From: Crocinitomicaceae bacterium
GTDB taxonomy: Bacteria; Bacteroidota; Bacteroidia; Flavobacteriales_D; Crocinitomicaceae
DNA length: 64,000 bases
Assembly (NCBI GenBank): GCA_017983465.1
Contig: JAGOBK010000002.1
Location: 186,001-250,000, forward strand
Direction: 5' to 3'
Below, in pieces: positions 8,563 to 17,493 of this stretch; the first letter of the stretch is position 1; every line of letters starts with the position of its first letter. Under the pieces are notes generated by a model. That model did not search any database, was not told the DNA's origin, and saw only the letters and a program-made list of their open reading frames with translations. The position numbers and the translations under genes were made by a program.

Positions 8563-9456
8563 TTATTTCGCGAATAAGGCTTTTAAGGCTTTGTTCAGAT
8601 TGTCGAATGTAAATTCAAATCCGGCATTCTTTATTTTATCATTCGAAACGCGAAGGTTGGATAGGACAAGCATAGAGCGCTCTCCAAGTATGAATTTTAG
8701 AATTCCACTTGGAACAGGTGGTAAAAAGAATGGGCGATGCATGTATTTAGCAATTCCTTTCATCATCGTTCGATTTGTATCACAATCGGCAACAGCGTTA
8801 AAGGTGCCTTCGAGTTGATGATCCATTCCGAATAAGATCATTCTGCACAAATCATCGATATGGATCCACGGATGGTATTGATTTCCTGTTCCAAGAGGAG
8901 ATCCCAAACCGAATTTTATTGGTCCTTTCATCGCATTAAGTGATCCACCTTGATTAGAGAGGACCATTGCGATTCTTAATTTCATATATGGGCAAATCCC
9001 TTGAAAACGGGTGCTCGCAGTTTCCCAATCACGTACAAGGGTGCTTAGAAAATCTGTTCCATACTCGTCCGATTCGTGAAAAACTTTGTCCTCAGTTACG
9101 TCGAAGCAGTTGACGCCTGAAGCCCCAACATAGTAGGCTAAATTGGGCATTTTTGAAGCAAGTTCACTTAAAAACTCAGTTGACTGAACACGGGACTCAA
9201 TTAATTCTCTTTTTCGAGAAGGGGTCCAATTTTTATCTCCAATATTTGCGCCAGCCAGGTTTATTAAAACATGAATTCGACTAAGGTATTTTTCGTCGAC
9301 TTGTTTTGTTTTGGGGTCCCATTGAATATGGTCTTCTGCGTGTCCACTACGTGAAAGTTTGTAAACGTGATAACCTCTTTCCTTCAATACTTTTGTGAGT
9401 TGCTTTCCAATTAATCCAGATCCACCCGCGATTAAAACAGTTTTAGTTTCTTCCAT
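8563..9456 (-). CDS. TIGR01777-family NAD(P)-dependent epimerase/oxidoreductase
   Basis: 297 residues, an extended short-chain dehydrogenase. The nucleotide-binding glycine motif GGSGLIGKQL is at residues 11-20, followed by SRSG and LINLAGANIGDKNWTPSRKREL. The latter is the signature of the TIGR01777 group (E. coli YfcH; plant homologue GC1). The typical IHIDDLCRMI segment and the C-terminal LGERSMLVLSNLRV region with its conserved serine-rich loop are also present. Substrate and pathway are not known for most members. It follows the small lipoprotein gene with a single base between stop and ATG, so the two share an mRNA. Confidence 0.88.
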   Translation of the reverse strand: MEETKTVLIAGGSGLIGKQLTKVLKERGYHVYKLSRSGHAEDHIQWDPKTKQVDEKYLSRIHVLINLAGANIGDKNWTPSRKRELIESRVQSTEFLSELASKMPNLAYYVGASGVNCFDVTEDKVFHESDEYGTDFLSTLVRDWETASTRFQGICPYMKLRIAMVLSNQGGSLNAMKGPIKFGLGSPLGTGNQYHPWIHIDDLCRMILFGMDHQLEGTFNAVADCDTNRTMMKGIAKYMHRPFFLPPVPSGILKFILGERSMLVLSNLRVSNDKIKNAGFEFTFDNLNKALKALFAK

Positions 9457-9457
9457 A

Positions 9458-9715
9458 TTACTTACAATCTTCCCTCAATTTCAACAATTCTTCTCCGTTT
9501 TTCAAGGCATACATTTCGCAAAGTTTATTTTTGGAAGTTATCATTGATTTCAATTTCACACTATCCTCTTTTGTCGCTTTTTGTTGCCATATTTTCTCTG
9601 TTAAGGCGTTCACCTCTTTGCTTTTATTCATACATGAGCAAAACTTCTCATCCGTTCTGTGACAAGAAAGTAGAATGAGCGTTAAGAAGGGAAGGATGAC
9701 CGATTTTTTTATCAT
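9458..9715 (-). CDS. small predicted lipoprotein
   Basis: 85 residues. The N-terminus is basic and hydrophobic and ends in a lipobox (LILLSC, with the cysteine at residue 18), so the mature protein should be lipid-anchored. The mature part is charged and helical with four further cysteines (FCSC, LCEMY and EDCK), and no family is recognised. It is the first gene of a two-gene unit with the epimerase. Its start is set by the ATG at 9715, downstream of a TACATTTG -7 element. Confidence 0.65.
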   Translation of the reverse strand: MIKKSVILPFLTLILLSCHRTDEKFCSCMNKSKEVNALTEKIWQQKATKEDSVKLKSMITSKNKLCEMYALKNGEELLKLREDCK

Positions 9716-9738
9716 TTTTCAGCGGAAATTTAAGAATT

Positions 9739-9746
9739 CAAATGTA
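9739..9746 (-). promoter_or_regulatory. -7 element (TACATTTG) for the lipoprotein-epimerase operon
   Basis: TACATTTG on the minus strand fits TAnnTTTG and lies 23 bases before the ATG at 9715. No TTG stands at the 19-base spacing, so this is a partial match. Confidence 0.35.
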
Positions 9747-9788
9747 GTACTAATTCAACTAAATCCATTATCTTCGAATCACTCTTTC

Positions 9789-11282
9789 ATGCAAAAATAT
9801 TTCTTCTTTCTTCTTCTCATCATTCTGATTGCATTTCATGGAAGTGCACAAGAATGCATCTCCTATTTCCGTTATTCAAAAGATGAAATTAGTGAAGTAA
9901 AATTATGTCCAGAAGCTATGAAAGCGGACATTGAACAATTGCATGAACACATACTCGAAACACATCCGAATCCTAGTTTATATTGTGGAGTAGAAGCATT
10001 CGTCGATGGATACAAACAAGCTTTGAAGTCTTGTTCAACAGAAAAGACAATGTTCGAGTTCATTCAAATTGTCACACGTTATTTGGGGGTGATGAAAGAC
10101 TCACACACCAATTTAAATCCACGAGATTATTTATATTTAGGTCCAAAAGACCGTGCTGTTCTACCGTTTTTTGTTGTGAGAATTGACAAGCGGTTTTATT
10201 TGGAAAGCATCTACAAAAATGGGCTTTCTGTTGGGAGTGAAATTCTCCAAATCGATTCATATAGCATGGATAGTTTATTCGCTATCAGTAAACGATTAAG
10301 TTTTTCCGAAGGAAATGCTGGCAACGCACAAGAAGAAATTGCTCAGCGTTTGATTGGAGCTACTTTCAACTTACTGAATCGCGCTAATTTAAACGACAGG
10401 GCGAAATTTAAGCTTGTCAATTTAAACGGAGATACCATCGTTGAGGAAGCTCATTATGTAAAATCTGGTCACTATTTAAAAGATAGAAGTATCGATTTAA
10501 ACGGTCCCGTTCATTATTTTATAGACAAGGACAAGCGTTGTGTGTTAACCATAAAGTCCTTTGATCCCATCTCACTCAAGAAATTCAAAAAACAGATAGA
10601 TGCCTGCTTTTCAGAAATCAAGAAAAAAAATGTGCAAGAACTTTATATAGATCTAAGAAATAATTTAGGAGGAATGCTGCGCGCACAGGAGTACGTATTG
10701 AGTTACTTGAATCTCAGTGGCGCACCTTTACAAATGAATTACTTGTATAAGAGAAGTCATTTCGACCGCTTCGCTTCGCTTCCATTTTACCAAAAACAGC
10801 AATTCAAAAATAGAGCAGAGCGCGTTTATCCAAACGGACTGATCAGTCAGGAGTACGATTTTTATCGATCTCCATTGGGGACCACACGAACCATTTTATA
10901 CGCGTATACACCACAAAATAAACTTGGATATACGTATACTGGTAAATGCAATTTAATTACGAATGGTTCTTCTATGTCTGCATCTGTGTTATTCGCAGGA
11001 TGGTTTAAAAGCACAGTGAGGGGTGAAATCATTGGGACTCAGTGCATGGGTGGAATTGGTGGAACATTTGGAAACAGCGCTCCATATATCCTTGATCATT
11101 CGAATATCCATTTAATGGTATCTACCTTGAAGTTCACGCCTAAGGATCGCTCTAGTATTGACTTGAAGGCAATCGAACCCGATCACATCATCACGATTAA
11201 TCGACAGCAATTAATTCAGCAAAAGGACCCTGTCTTAGAATATTTGCACATTCAAAAAGAATCAAAAAAGAAAGTAAAGTAA
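9789..11282 (+). CDS. secreted S41-family peptidase
   Basis: 497 residues from the ATG at 9789, which begins a clear signal peptide (MQKYFFFLLLIILIAFHGSAQ). The longer in-frame extension from 9675 lacks an ATG and would bury that peptide, so I reject it. After a helical N-terminal region (DIEQLHEHILETHPNP, ... LGVMKDSHTNL) come a PDZ-like stretch and the S41 core. The core has VQELYIDLRNNLGGML (the DLRxNxGG strand) and NGSSMSASVLFAG, which holds the probable catalytic serine, then GEIIGTQCMGGIGGTFG. The family includes tail-specific and C-terminal processing proteases; this one lacks some of their consensus around the lysine, so activity is likely but not certain. Its last 21 bases overlap the convergent YqaA-like gene. 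Confidence 0.83.
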   Translation: MQKYFFFLLLIILIAFHGSAQECISYFRYSKDEISEVKLCPEAMKADIEQLHEHILETHPNPSLYCGVEAFVDGYKQALKSCSTEKTMFEFIQIVTRYLGVMKDSHTNLNPRDYLYLGPKDRAVLPFFVVRIDKRFYLESIYKNGLSVGSEILQIDSYSMDSLFAISKRLSFSEGNAGNAQEEIAQRLIGATFNLLNRANLNDRAKFKLVNLNGDTIVEEAHYVKSGHYLKDRSIDLNGPVHYFIDKDKRCVLTIKSFDPISLKKFKKQIDACFSEIKKKNVQELYIDLRNNLGGMLRAQEYVLSYLNLSGAPLQMNYLYKRSHFDRFASLPFYQKQQFKNRAERVYPNGLISQEYDFYRSPLGTTRTILYAYTPQNKLGYTYTGKCNLITNGSSMSASVLFAGWFKSTVRGEIIGTQCMGGIGGTFGNSAPYILDHSNIHLMVSTLKFTPKDRSSIDLKAIEPDHIITINRQQLIQQKDPVLEYLHIQKESKKKVK

Positions 11283-11693
11283 GATAACGATTGCGTAGCG
11301 CAGTAGCTTTCCAATCGCAAAAAAGACAAATGTCAAGACTTTAGGTGCTCGAAAGAATCCAAGTACCACACCAATTAGATCGCCGATTAAAGGAAGCCAA
11401 GAAAACAAGGCTAGCCAAACACCATATTTATGAACGCGGTCCTTCCATTGTTCTATTTGTGTCAAACTCACTCGGATTTTCTTGAGCCAAATTGGCTTAG
11501 CCAGATAGCCGATGTAATAATTCAAAATGGCACCAAGTGTATTTCCTGTTGAGGCGACGAACAAGCAGATCAGTGGATCGTAGTGAAATGAGAGCATTCC
11601 GATGAGAAAAGCTTCGGATGCAACAGGAAGTATCGTCGCTGCAAAAAAAGCGCTTAAAAACAATCCTATAAACCCTGCTTCAAATTCCCACAT
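11262..11693 (-). CDS. YqaA/DedA-like inner-membrane protein (VTT/SNARE-associated family)
   Basis: 143 residues with about four hydrophobic segments. The family pattern is visible: an N-terminal re-entrant helix region (FFAATILPVASEAFLIG), then GNTLGAILNYYIGYL with the G-x-x-x-G and the Y-x-x-G motif. A basic loop follows (KKIRVSLTQIEQWKDRVHKYG), and then WLPLIGDLIGVVLGFFRAP. DedA/VTT proteins flip or scramble phospholipids or carrier lipids; YqaA is the short branch. It is convergent with the S41 peptidase and overlaps it by 21 bases. Confidence 0.8.
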   Translation of the reverse strand: MWEFEAGFIGLFLSAFFAATILPVASEAFLIGMLSFHYDPLICLFVASTGNTLGAILNYYIGYLAKPIWLKKIRVSLTQIEQWKDRVHKYGVWLALFSWLPLIGDLIGVVLGFFRAPKVLTFVFFAIGKLLRYAIVILLYFLF

Positions 11694-11696
11694 AAC

Positions 11697-11723
11697 AAAA
11701 AAAGGCCGGATCTACCGGCCTTT
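11697..11723 (-). terminator. intrinsic terminator of the T9SS cargo gene
   Basis: On the minus strand a 9-bp perfect stem (AAAGGCCGG/CCGGCCTTT, loop of 5) ends in a run of seven T. It lies 20 bases after the stop of the 11743-13578 gene and just before the YqaA-like start. Confidence 0.9.
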
Positions 11724-11742
11724 CAAGATTTTAGTTAATCGA

Positions 11743-13578
11743 TTATTTTTTTACGAATTTTTTCGTCAATACTGTTCCGTTAGAAGCAATATTCACGAAG
11801 TATACTCCGCTGTTCCATTTTGCTGATTCAAGTGCAATATTTTGCGTTCCCGAAGCCAATTGGATTAATGATGTATTTTGAACTTCTTTTCCAGCAACAT
11901 CCAATACAGTAACTGTCACATCGGAAGCATTCATTAACTCAAATTGCAAAGAAGCAACACCATTAGAAGGATTCGGCATAATCACCGCTTGTTGTATTTG
12001 CTCGATTTCTTCCGTTCCTAAAACCGGGTCAAAATTCAAACGAACGTATGGAGTAGAAGTTTGATAAAACAATGTTGAAGTTGTAATATCGTTACCATCT
12101 AACAAGAAAGATGTTTGTGCCGGTGAAGTACCTGCATTTGACACTTTCAAACCACTTGTATAAGAACCAACAACTGCTAAATACGTTGTTCCTGCCGTAA
12201 CATTTACATATGGTTCCAATTCTACAACCAAGTTCGTATTCAAGTTATTAGCAGCTAAAACTAGAGGTGCAGATTCTGATTCATATACGAAGTCTCCCGA
12301 TACTGGATCAATTGAGTACAACTTTGTGTAGATCTCTGTTCCTACTGTTGCTCCGTTTGTTCCATTTGGTAGACGAACGTTAATTGCTTTTAATAAAGCA
12401 TCTTGGAAAATATCATACAAGTTTCCTGTTTCGAAACCATTTGTTCCATTTGATGTGCTTCCAGAAACAACATTGTTGTCACGTGCATAAATGAAGTTCG
12501 AAACATTGAAGGTAATATCTGACATGGTATTATTTGCAGAAACGTCATCTGTAGAATCAGATGTAATATTGCGTGTTACCGTGTAAGCTCCCACAGTAGC
12601 GGCTGGTGTAAATTGAGTAGCCACCGTTACATTTAAGGTATCCAAAGATACAATGGAAGCTGGAGCACTAGATCCAACAAAAGCACCACTGTTCACATTC
12701 ACATTTAATTTTACATTCGTTTGATCGTTCACACCCCCGTTAAAGATGTCCGCTGAGAAATCAATTGGAGCAACTTGTGCTGTTGGAATTTGGTAGTAAT
12801 GAAGTCCTACTGAACCCCAATCTGAACCGGTTACAGCTAAGTCATTTGTTGGGTTAGTTACCAATTTCACATCATCTATATACCATCCGTAAGTAATCCA
12901 AACGTTTGGATTTGTAGCTGAATTAGGATAGTTTGTTGTCCATTGAAAACGAATCCAAAGTTGACTTGGTGTTCCTGTTAAAAATGGTGCCAAATTCAAA
13001 GATTTTGAATCTGGATTCGTGTAAGCTGAACCCCCAGCAGCAGAAAGAACAGATTTATCTAAGTTGTTTCCAACAGAAACCCATGTGGTACCGTTTGTAC
13101 TGATGAACATTTCTTGTAAATCGTTAAAACGAGCGCCAAATTGATTAAACATCAAAGAGATTTGATTTGTTCCACCTAATGCTGCAACATCAATTGGATT
13201 AGCCGTTGTAAGGGTATAGACAACATTTAACGCTTGTGTTGCAGGTGAAGCTGTTGGGTCTCCATTTACCAATTCAGCATAATTTCCACCAGAAGTAGAA
13301 TTGATTCCCGATGACGCCCACCATCCATCAGATGCACTATTGATGTTCCAACCAAAGTCGATTCCAGTTTGTCCACTATTGTCAACTGTCCAGTTTGTTG
13401 GGGTAGAAAAGTCATCAGACCAAATCGTTACACCTAAAGCTTTTTCGGTCGATTCAATTGATTCAGCATGAATTGGTGCTTTTACCAAATCTTGAAACGA
13501 TGCTAATTTAGGGGCAATTTGAGCTTGAGCAGTCATTGAAGACGCAAATGCAAAAGCCGAGAGTATAAGTTTTTTCAT
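11743..13578 (-). CDS. T9SS type A cargo protein with choice-of-anchor-J-like domain
   Basis: 611 residues from the ATG at 13578 (MKKLILSAFAFASSMTAQAQ signal peptide); the eight codons upstream in frame have no ATG and overlap the promoter. The first domain (residues about 50-240) begins TIWSDDFSTPTNW and ends WITYGWYIDDVKLV. This is the jelly-roll pattern of choice-of-anchor J / MAM-like domains that often bind glycans or cap secreted enzymes. A CARDB-like beta-sandwich follows, then a C-terminal T9SS sorting domain of about 80 residues (VIMPNPSNGVASL ... GVYFVNI ... TKKFVKK). No catalytic domain is visible, so it is an adhesive or structural surface protein by inference. It has its own promoter and terminator. 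Confidence 0.85.
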   Translation of the reverse strand: MKKLILSAFAFASSMTAQAQIAPKLASFQDLVKAPIHAESIESTEKALGVTIWSDDFSTPTNWTVDNSGQTGIDFGWNINSASDGWWASSGINSTSGGNYAELVNGDPTASPATQALNVVYTLTTANPIDVAALGGTNQISLMFNQFGARFNDLQEMFISTNGTTWVSVGNNLDKSVLSAAGGSAYTNPDSKSLNLAPFLTGTPSQLWIRFQWTTNYPNSATNPNVWITYGWYIDDVKLVTNPTNDLAVTGSDWGSVGLHYYQIPTAQVAPIDFSADIFNGGVNDQTNVKLNVNVNSGAFVGSSAPASIVSLDTLNVTVATQFTPAATVGAYTVTRNITSDSTDDVSANNTMSDITFNVSNFIYARDNNVVSGSTSNGTNGFETGNLYDIFQDALLKAINVRLPNGTNGATVGTEIYTKLYSIDPVSGDFVYESESAPLVLAANNLNTNLVVELEPYVNVTAGTTYLAVVGSYTSGLKVSNAGTSPAQTSFLLDGNDITTSTLFYQTSTPYVRLNFDPVLGTEEIEQIQQAVIMPNPSNGVASLQFELMNASDVTVTVLDVAGKEVQNTSLIQLASGTQNIALESAKWNSGVYFVNIASNGTVLTKKFVKK

Positions 13579-13599
13579 TTTATTAGTTTTTCTTGTTAT

Positions 13600-13629
13600 C
13601 AAATATACAAACTATTTTCTATCCTTCAA
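13600..13629 (-). promoter_or_regulatory. promoter TTG-N19-TATATTTG of the T9SS cargo gene
   Basis: TTG (13629-13627) and TATATTTG (13607-13600) stand 19 bases apart on the minus strand, an exact match to the Bacteroidota -33/-7 promoter. It overlaps the last codons of the omega-amidase gene. The leader would be about 16 bases. Confidence 0.75.
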
Positions 13630-14385
13630 AAAAGGTAATTGAATGCGCAACTCTCGAATTTCAGTCGATGACAAGGTACATTTTCGAACCGTTTCTTGGT
13701 CATCCAATTCAATTATGCTAGTTCCAAGACCGTTATAAACTGCAGATGCTCCAGGATAGGCGATTTCATTTCCATCAATACCAACGCGATTCACGCCAAT
13801 TGTGTAGCATTGATTTTCGATGGCGCGTGCTTGAAGTAAAGTCGACCAATGAAGAACGCGTTTTTTTGGCCAATTAGCGACGTATAAGAGCACATCATAC
13901 GCAGCTTGTCCATTCTCCTCAATTCGATTTCGAATGAGCTCTGGAAAACGCAAATCATAACAAATTTGCATATTTATTTTCCAGCCATTGTATGATACAA
14001 TTGTTTCCTTCGTTCCTTCCGTGAATACTTCGTCTTCGCCACCGAGTCCAAAAGACTTGCGCTTGTCATAAATGGAGACCTTTCCAGAAGGTTCTACAAA
14101 TACTCCTCGGTTGAAGAAATGCTTATCTTCATGAACCATCATTGACGTATATATGGCAGAATGATGTTTACTCGACCAATTCTTTAACACATGCAAGGCC
14201 TTATTTTCGTTCCATTCATCTGCAAGTTCTGTATTCATAGAAAACCCAGTATGAAACATTTCCGGCAAAATAATGAGGTCAGATTTTTCTGACTGTTCCA
14301 GCAGTTTATCAATACGCTGATAATTCTCAGAAATATTTTCCCAAGCTTGATCGAATTGAATAAGCGTAATAGTTAAATCTTGCAT
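13612..14385 (-). CDS. carbon-nitrogen hydrolase, omega-amidase (Nit2/YafV-like)
   Basis: 257 residues spanning one nitrilase-superfamily domain. The Glu-Lys-Cys triad is visible: E42 in LIILPEMFHTGFSM, K108 in YDKRKSF, and C142 in MQICYDLRFPEL. Length and motifs fit omega-amidase (Nit2, E. coli YafV), which hydrolyses alpha-ketoglutaramate or alpha-ketosuccinamate. The start overlaps the last 13 bases of the aminotransferase gene, an arrangement that supports a joint glutamine transaminase/omega-amidase pathway in which the amidase removes the ketoglutaramate by-product and pulls the transamination forward. Confidence 0.85.
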   Translation of the reverse strand: MQDLTITLIQFDQAWENISENYQRIDKLLEQSEKSDLIILPEMFHTGFSMNTELADEWNENKALHVLKNWSSKHHSAIYTSMMVHEDKHFFNRGVFVEPSGKVSIYDKRKSFGLGGEDEVFTEGTKETIVSYNGWKINMQICYDLRFPELIRNRIEENGQAAYDVLLYVANWPKKRVLHWSTLLQARAIENQCYTIGVNRVGIDGNEIAYPGASAVYNGLGTSIIELDDQETVRKCTLSSTEIRELRIQLPFLKDRK

Positions 14386-15500
14386 AATCTTTGTGCTGCT
14401 GAAGACAGGGTTTCTTGATCTTTCGCAAAACAGAAACGGATGAGTTGGCGATCTGCTAAATCCGCATTAAAAACAGAGAGCGGAATACTTGCCACTCCAA
14501 ATTCTTTTGTCATTCGTTTACAAAAATCGACATCTGCTTCATCTGAAATGTTTTGGAACGATGCTACTTGAAAGTATGAGCCATCTGATGGCATTAATTT
14601 AAAACGACTTGAAGACATTTGCTCTCGAAAGAAGTCTCTTTTTTCTTGGTAAAACGCACCTAATTGATGAAGGTTTGTCTCTGGTAAGTAACTAGCCAAA
14701 GCGGCTTGCGCTGGACTATTCACTGAAAAAACCATGAACTGATGTACTTTATGAATTTCAGCCATTACCTCTTCTGGCGCTGTTAAATACCCGATTTTCC
14801 ATCCAGTTATATGGAATGTTTTCCCGAAAGACGATACAACAATGGATCGATCTTTCAATCCCTCTACTTGATGTGCAGAGATGTGTTTCTTTTCAAATGA
14901 AATGAATTCGTACACTTCGTCGGATAAAACCCAAAGGTTTGGAAAATCATTCAGTAGATTTTGGAGTTCAACAAAATCGTTTTTATCCCAAACTCTTCCA
15001 CTAGGATTATGTGGATTATTTGTGATAATAAGCTTTGTTTTATTATTCACTCTTGAGCGAATGTGATCCCAATCTGGTAAGAATTCTTCACTAAGTGGAA
15101 TGCGGACAGGTTTTGCACCTGAAAGAATCACCGGACTTTCATAACAATCATAACTAGGATCCAATATTACTACCTCTTCACCTGAATGAACCAATGCTTG
15201 AATCGTAGCAAATATTGCTTGGGTTGCTCCTGCTGTAACTAATACATTCTTAGCGTCTAATTCACGTTGATAATGCATTTTAATTTTTAGCACGATTTGC
15301 TCTCTTAACTCCAATAAACCTGTCATGGGTGCATATTGATGAACGTTCCCTTGCATTTCTTTTTGAACCAATGAAATGAGGCGTTGATCCACGGGAAAGT
15401 TTGGAAAGCCTTGAGATAAATTTATGGCTTGATACTCATTCGCCAAAGCGGACATCACCGAAAATATGGTTGTCCCTACATGCGGTAATTTTGATTTCAA
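14373..15500 (-). CDS. PLP-dependent aminotransferase (methionine/glutamine transaminase, YbdL/KYAT-like)
   Basis: 375 residues, fold-type I class I/II aminotransferase. It has QAINLSQGFPNFP (substrate loop), TAGATQAIFATI, NNPHNPSGRVW, LSDEVYEFISF, and the PLP-binding lysine K227 in SSFGKTFHITGWKIGY. An arginine (RFCFAKD) near the end binds the substrate carboxylate. The start is TTG at 15500: a stop codon lies four codons upstream in frame and the conserved SKLPHVGTTIF N-terminus begins right after it. YbdL-type enzymes prefer Met, Gln and aromatic amino acids. The downstream overlapping omega-amidase makes a glutamine-driven methionine or aromatic transamination the best guess. Confidence 0.87.
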   Translation of the reverse strand: MKSKLPHVGTTIFSVMSALANEYQAINLSQGFPNFPVDQRLISLVQKEMQGNVHQYAPMTGLLELREQIVLKIKMHYQRELDAKNVLVTAGATQAIFATIQALVHSGEEVVILDPSYDCYESPVILSGAKPVRIPLSEEFLPDWDHIRSRVNNKTKLIITNNPHNPSGRVWDKNDFVELQNLLNDFPNLWVLSDEVYEFISFEKKHISAHQVEGLKDRSIVVSSFGKTFHITGWKIGYLTAPEEVMAEIHKVHQFMVFSVNSPAQAALASYLPETNLHQLGAFYQEKRDFFREQMSSSRFKLMPSDGSYFQVASFQNISDEADVDFCKRMTKEFGVASIPLSVFNADLADRQLIRFCFAKDQETLSSAAQRLCKI

Positions 15501-15526
15501 ACGTTGTGATTAATGAAAATGATTGA

Positions 15527-17476
15527 CTAATCTTTTGTCAACTTCTTCGCTTGTTCGATACTGATTCGCTTTCCGTTATCAAAAGCAATAATGAAAGCTT
15601 GAGCATATCCATTTTGACGCATTTTGTCTTGGAACACGACCGCTTCCTTCAACGTTTTGAATGCACCACCTAAGCAATATTTGTATGTATTATCTTGTTG
15701 GTACTCGTAAACATCCTGTGTTTTGTATTTCACTGTAGCATTCGGTATTTGAGCAACACTTGATTCTACCTGAACACGATATACAATACCTTCAGCATCT
15801 GTTTCTGTTGGCGTAATTCTGAAATCAGCTTCATCATCCGAATTGAACGTGAAATTGCGATTACCATTTGACGGAAGTGCCGAACCAACTTTTGGTTTCA
15901 CATTATTACTTCCAGTTGAGATGTTCAAACTCTTTATTGTGAATTCCGTTCTACGATTTAATTGATTTTCCTCTTCCGTACATTTCGAACGAATTTTTCC
16001 TTCACACGGACAATCCACCTTCAAAACAGTCTCACCATACCCTTTGAACGAAATACGATCAGGATTGGAGATACGTGCCTTTATGTAATTTGCCGCCGAC
16101 AATGCACGTCGATTAGATAAATCCAAATTGTAAAGCTTAGGTCCACGACAATCGGTATGTGATCCTAACTCGATTTCAATTTTCGCATGTTTATTCATGA
16201 ACGTTACGACCTTATCTAGTTCAATAATCGCATCTTGTCTTAAATCAGCTTTGTCGAAATCATAATAAATTGATTTAAGACCAAGTAATTCATTGATGAT
16301 CATATCAATTGAAAGCGGCTCAAGATTCAAGTCTACTAAATCAGCAACATTGATCTGAAGGGTATCCTTAGCAGTAATCGTAAAATCTACTTCTTTAGCA
16401 ATATATCCATCTTTTTCCATGGATACTTTTAGTTTTCTTACCGCATTCAATGGAATACTATCCAATGTTTGTAAGAAACTTCCCAATTCATCCGTTGATC
16501 CTTGGAAAAGAATCAATCCCGTTGAATCATCGACTACTTTCACAGAAACGTCAGCAATTGGTTCACCAGAATTTTTATCCTTCACAACGTAAGCCAATTG
16601 AACATCTACAAAAAGATCGATTAACTTGAACTCGTAAATATCATCTGTTACACCATTGTTTGCGCGATTTGATGTAATGTAACCTGATTTTTTATCATTG
16701 AACATGATCGCTAAGTCATCATATTTGGAGTTAAATTTCTCTCCCATATTTTTGACTTCGAAATTTTCCATCACAAAAAGGTCATAACCACCAATTGTAG
16801 TGAACGCATTTGAGGTAAAGTAAAGTTTATTGTCAAAGATTAAAGGAAAACAATCATGTCCTTTAGAATTGACATAGCGTACTAATTCTTTATCACCGAA
16901 TTTTTTTCCATCGAAATTTGCGCGATAGATGTCCATTCCTCCTAATCCACCAGGCATATCTGAAACAAAGTAAAGTACTTTGTTCTTTTCATCGTAAAAT
17001 GGATGCGTTACATTAAAGTTGTCATTGTTAAATGGAACTGGAATCGGTTTGCTCCATTCTCCTTTATCATTCTTTGTTGAATAGTGAATCGTTAATTTCT
17101 CGTATTCATTTGATCCAAAATTGTTAGTAAAGAACAAAAGATTACCAGCTGCATTTGAACTAATAGGTCCATCAAAATAACATGAATTCACGTTAAGTAA
17201 ACCCTTTGTTTCGGCACTTACTAATTTTGCGTCTTTCGTCTTACACCCATCCACCTCGTATAAATCAGAATACGGTTTCTTAGTGTATGGGTCCATCATG
17301 ATGTCCTCACATGGATCTTTCGAAGCAGATAAGACATACAGTTTATCTCCTATTTTTCTTGTTCCAAAATCATCGAACGATGTATTGAAACAAGCAGGCG
17401 TTAATTGTACATCATACTGACCAAAGATTGACCCTGCAGCAAGAAAAACAAGAATGGTGGTTAAAACGAAGCGCAT
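15527..17476 (-). CDS. OmpA-family protein with PD40 propeller, regulatory-like and SPOR-like domains
   Basis: 649 residues with a non-lipid signal peptide (MRFVLTTILVFLAAGSIFGQ). Residues about 25-285 carry PD40/WD40-like blades (LYFVSDMPGGLGGMDIYRA, LYFTSNAFTTIGGYDLFVME). Residues 295-385 form a carboxypeptidase-regulatory-like beta-sandwich (GEPIADVSVKVVD). Residues 405-515 are an OmpA peptidoglycan-binding domain (YYDFDKADLRQDAI, ELGSHTDCRG, NLDLSNRRA, ISFKGYGE, RRTEF). The last 85 residues (IVYRVQVES ... GGAFKTLKEAVVFQDKMRQNGYAQAFIIAF) resemble a SPOR domain. PD40-regulatory-OmpA is also the order in the T9SS protein PorE, but PorE is a lipoprotein. It is third in the adhesin-SprF-OmpA operon, 17 bases after sprF, so it probably tethers the adhesin complex to peptidoglycan. 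Confidence 0.85.
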   Translation of the reverse strand: MRFVLTTILVFLAAGSIFGQYDVQLTPACFNTSFDDFGTRKIGDKLYVLSASKDPCEDIMMDPYTKKPYSDLYEVDGCKTKDAKLVSAETKGLLNVNSCYFDGPISSNAAGNLLFFTNNFGSNEYEKLTIHYSTKNDKGEWSKPIPVPFNNDNFNVTHPFYDEKNKVLYFVSDMPGGLGGMDIYRANFDGKKFGDKELVRYVNSKGHDCFPLIFDNKLYFTSNAFTTIGGYDLFVMENFEVKNMGEKFNSKYDDLAIMFNDKKSGYITSNRANNGVTDDIYEFKLIDLFVDVQLAYVVKDKNSGEPIADVSVKVVDDSTGLILFQGSTDELGSFLQTLDSIPLNAVRKLKVSMEKDGYIAKEVDFTITAKDTLQINVADLVDLNLEPLSIDMIINELLGLKSIYYDFDKADLRQDAIIELDKVVTFMNKHAKIEIELGSHTDCRGPKLYNLDLSNRRALSAANYIKARISNPDRISFKGYGETVLKVDCPCEGKIRSKCTEEENQLNRRTEFTIKSLNISTGSNNVKPKVGSALPSNGNRNFTFNSDDEADFRITPTETDAEGIVYRVQVESSVAQIPNATVKYKTQDVYEYQQDNTYKYCLGGAFKTLKEAVVFQDKMRQNGYAQAFIIAFDNGKRISIEQAKKLTKD

Positions 17477-17493
17477 CAGCTAGTGTCTATTTA

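Noticed and set aside
9675..9788. N-terminal extension of the S41 peptidase
   Set aside because: It would put 38 polar residues before an excellent signal peptide and overlap the divergent lipoprotein start.
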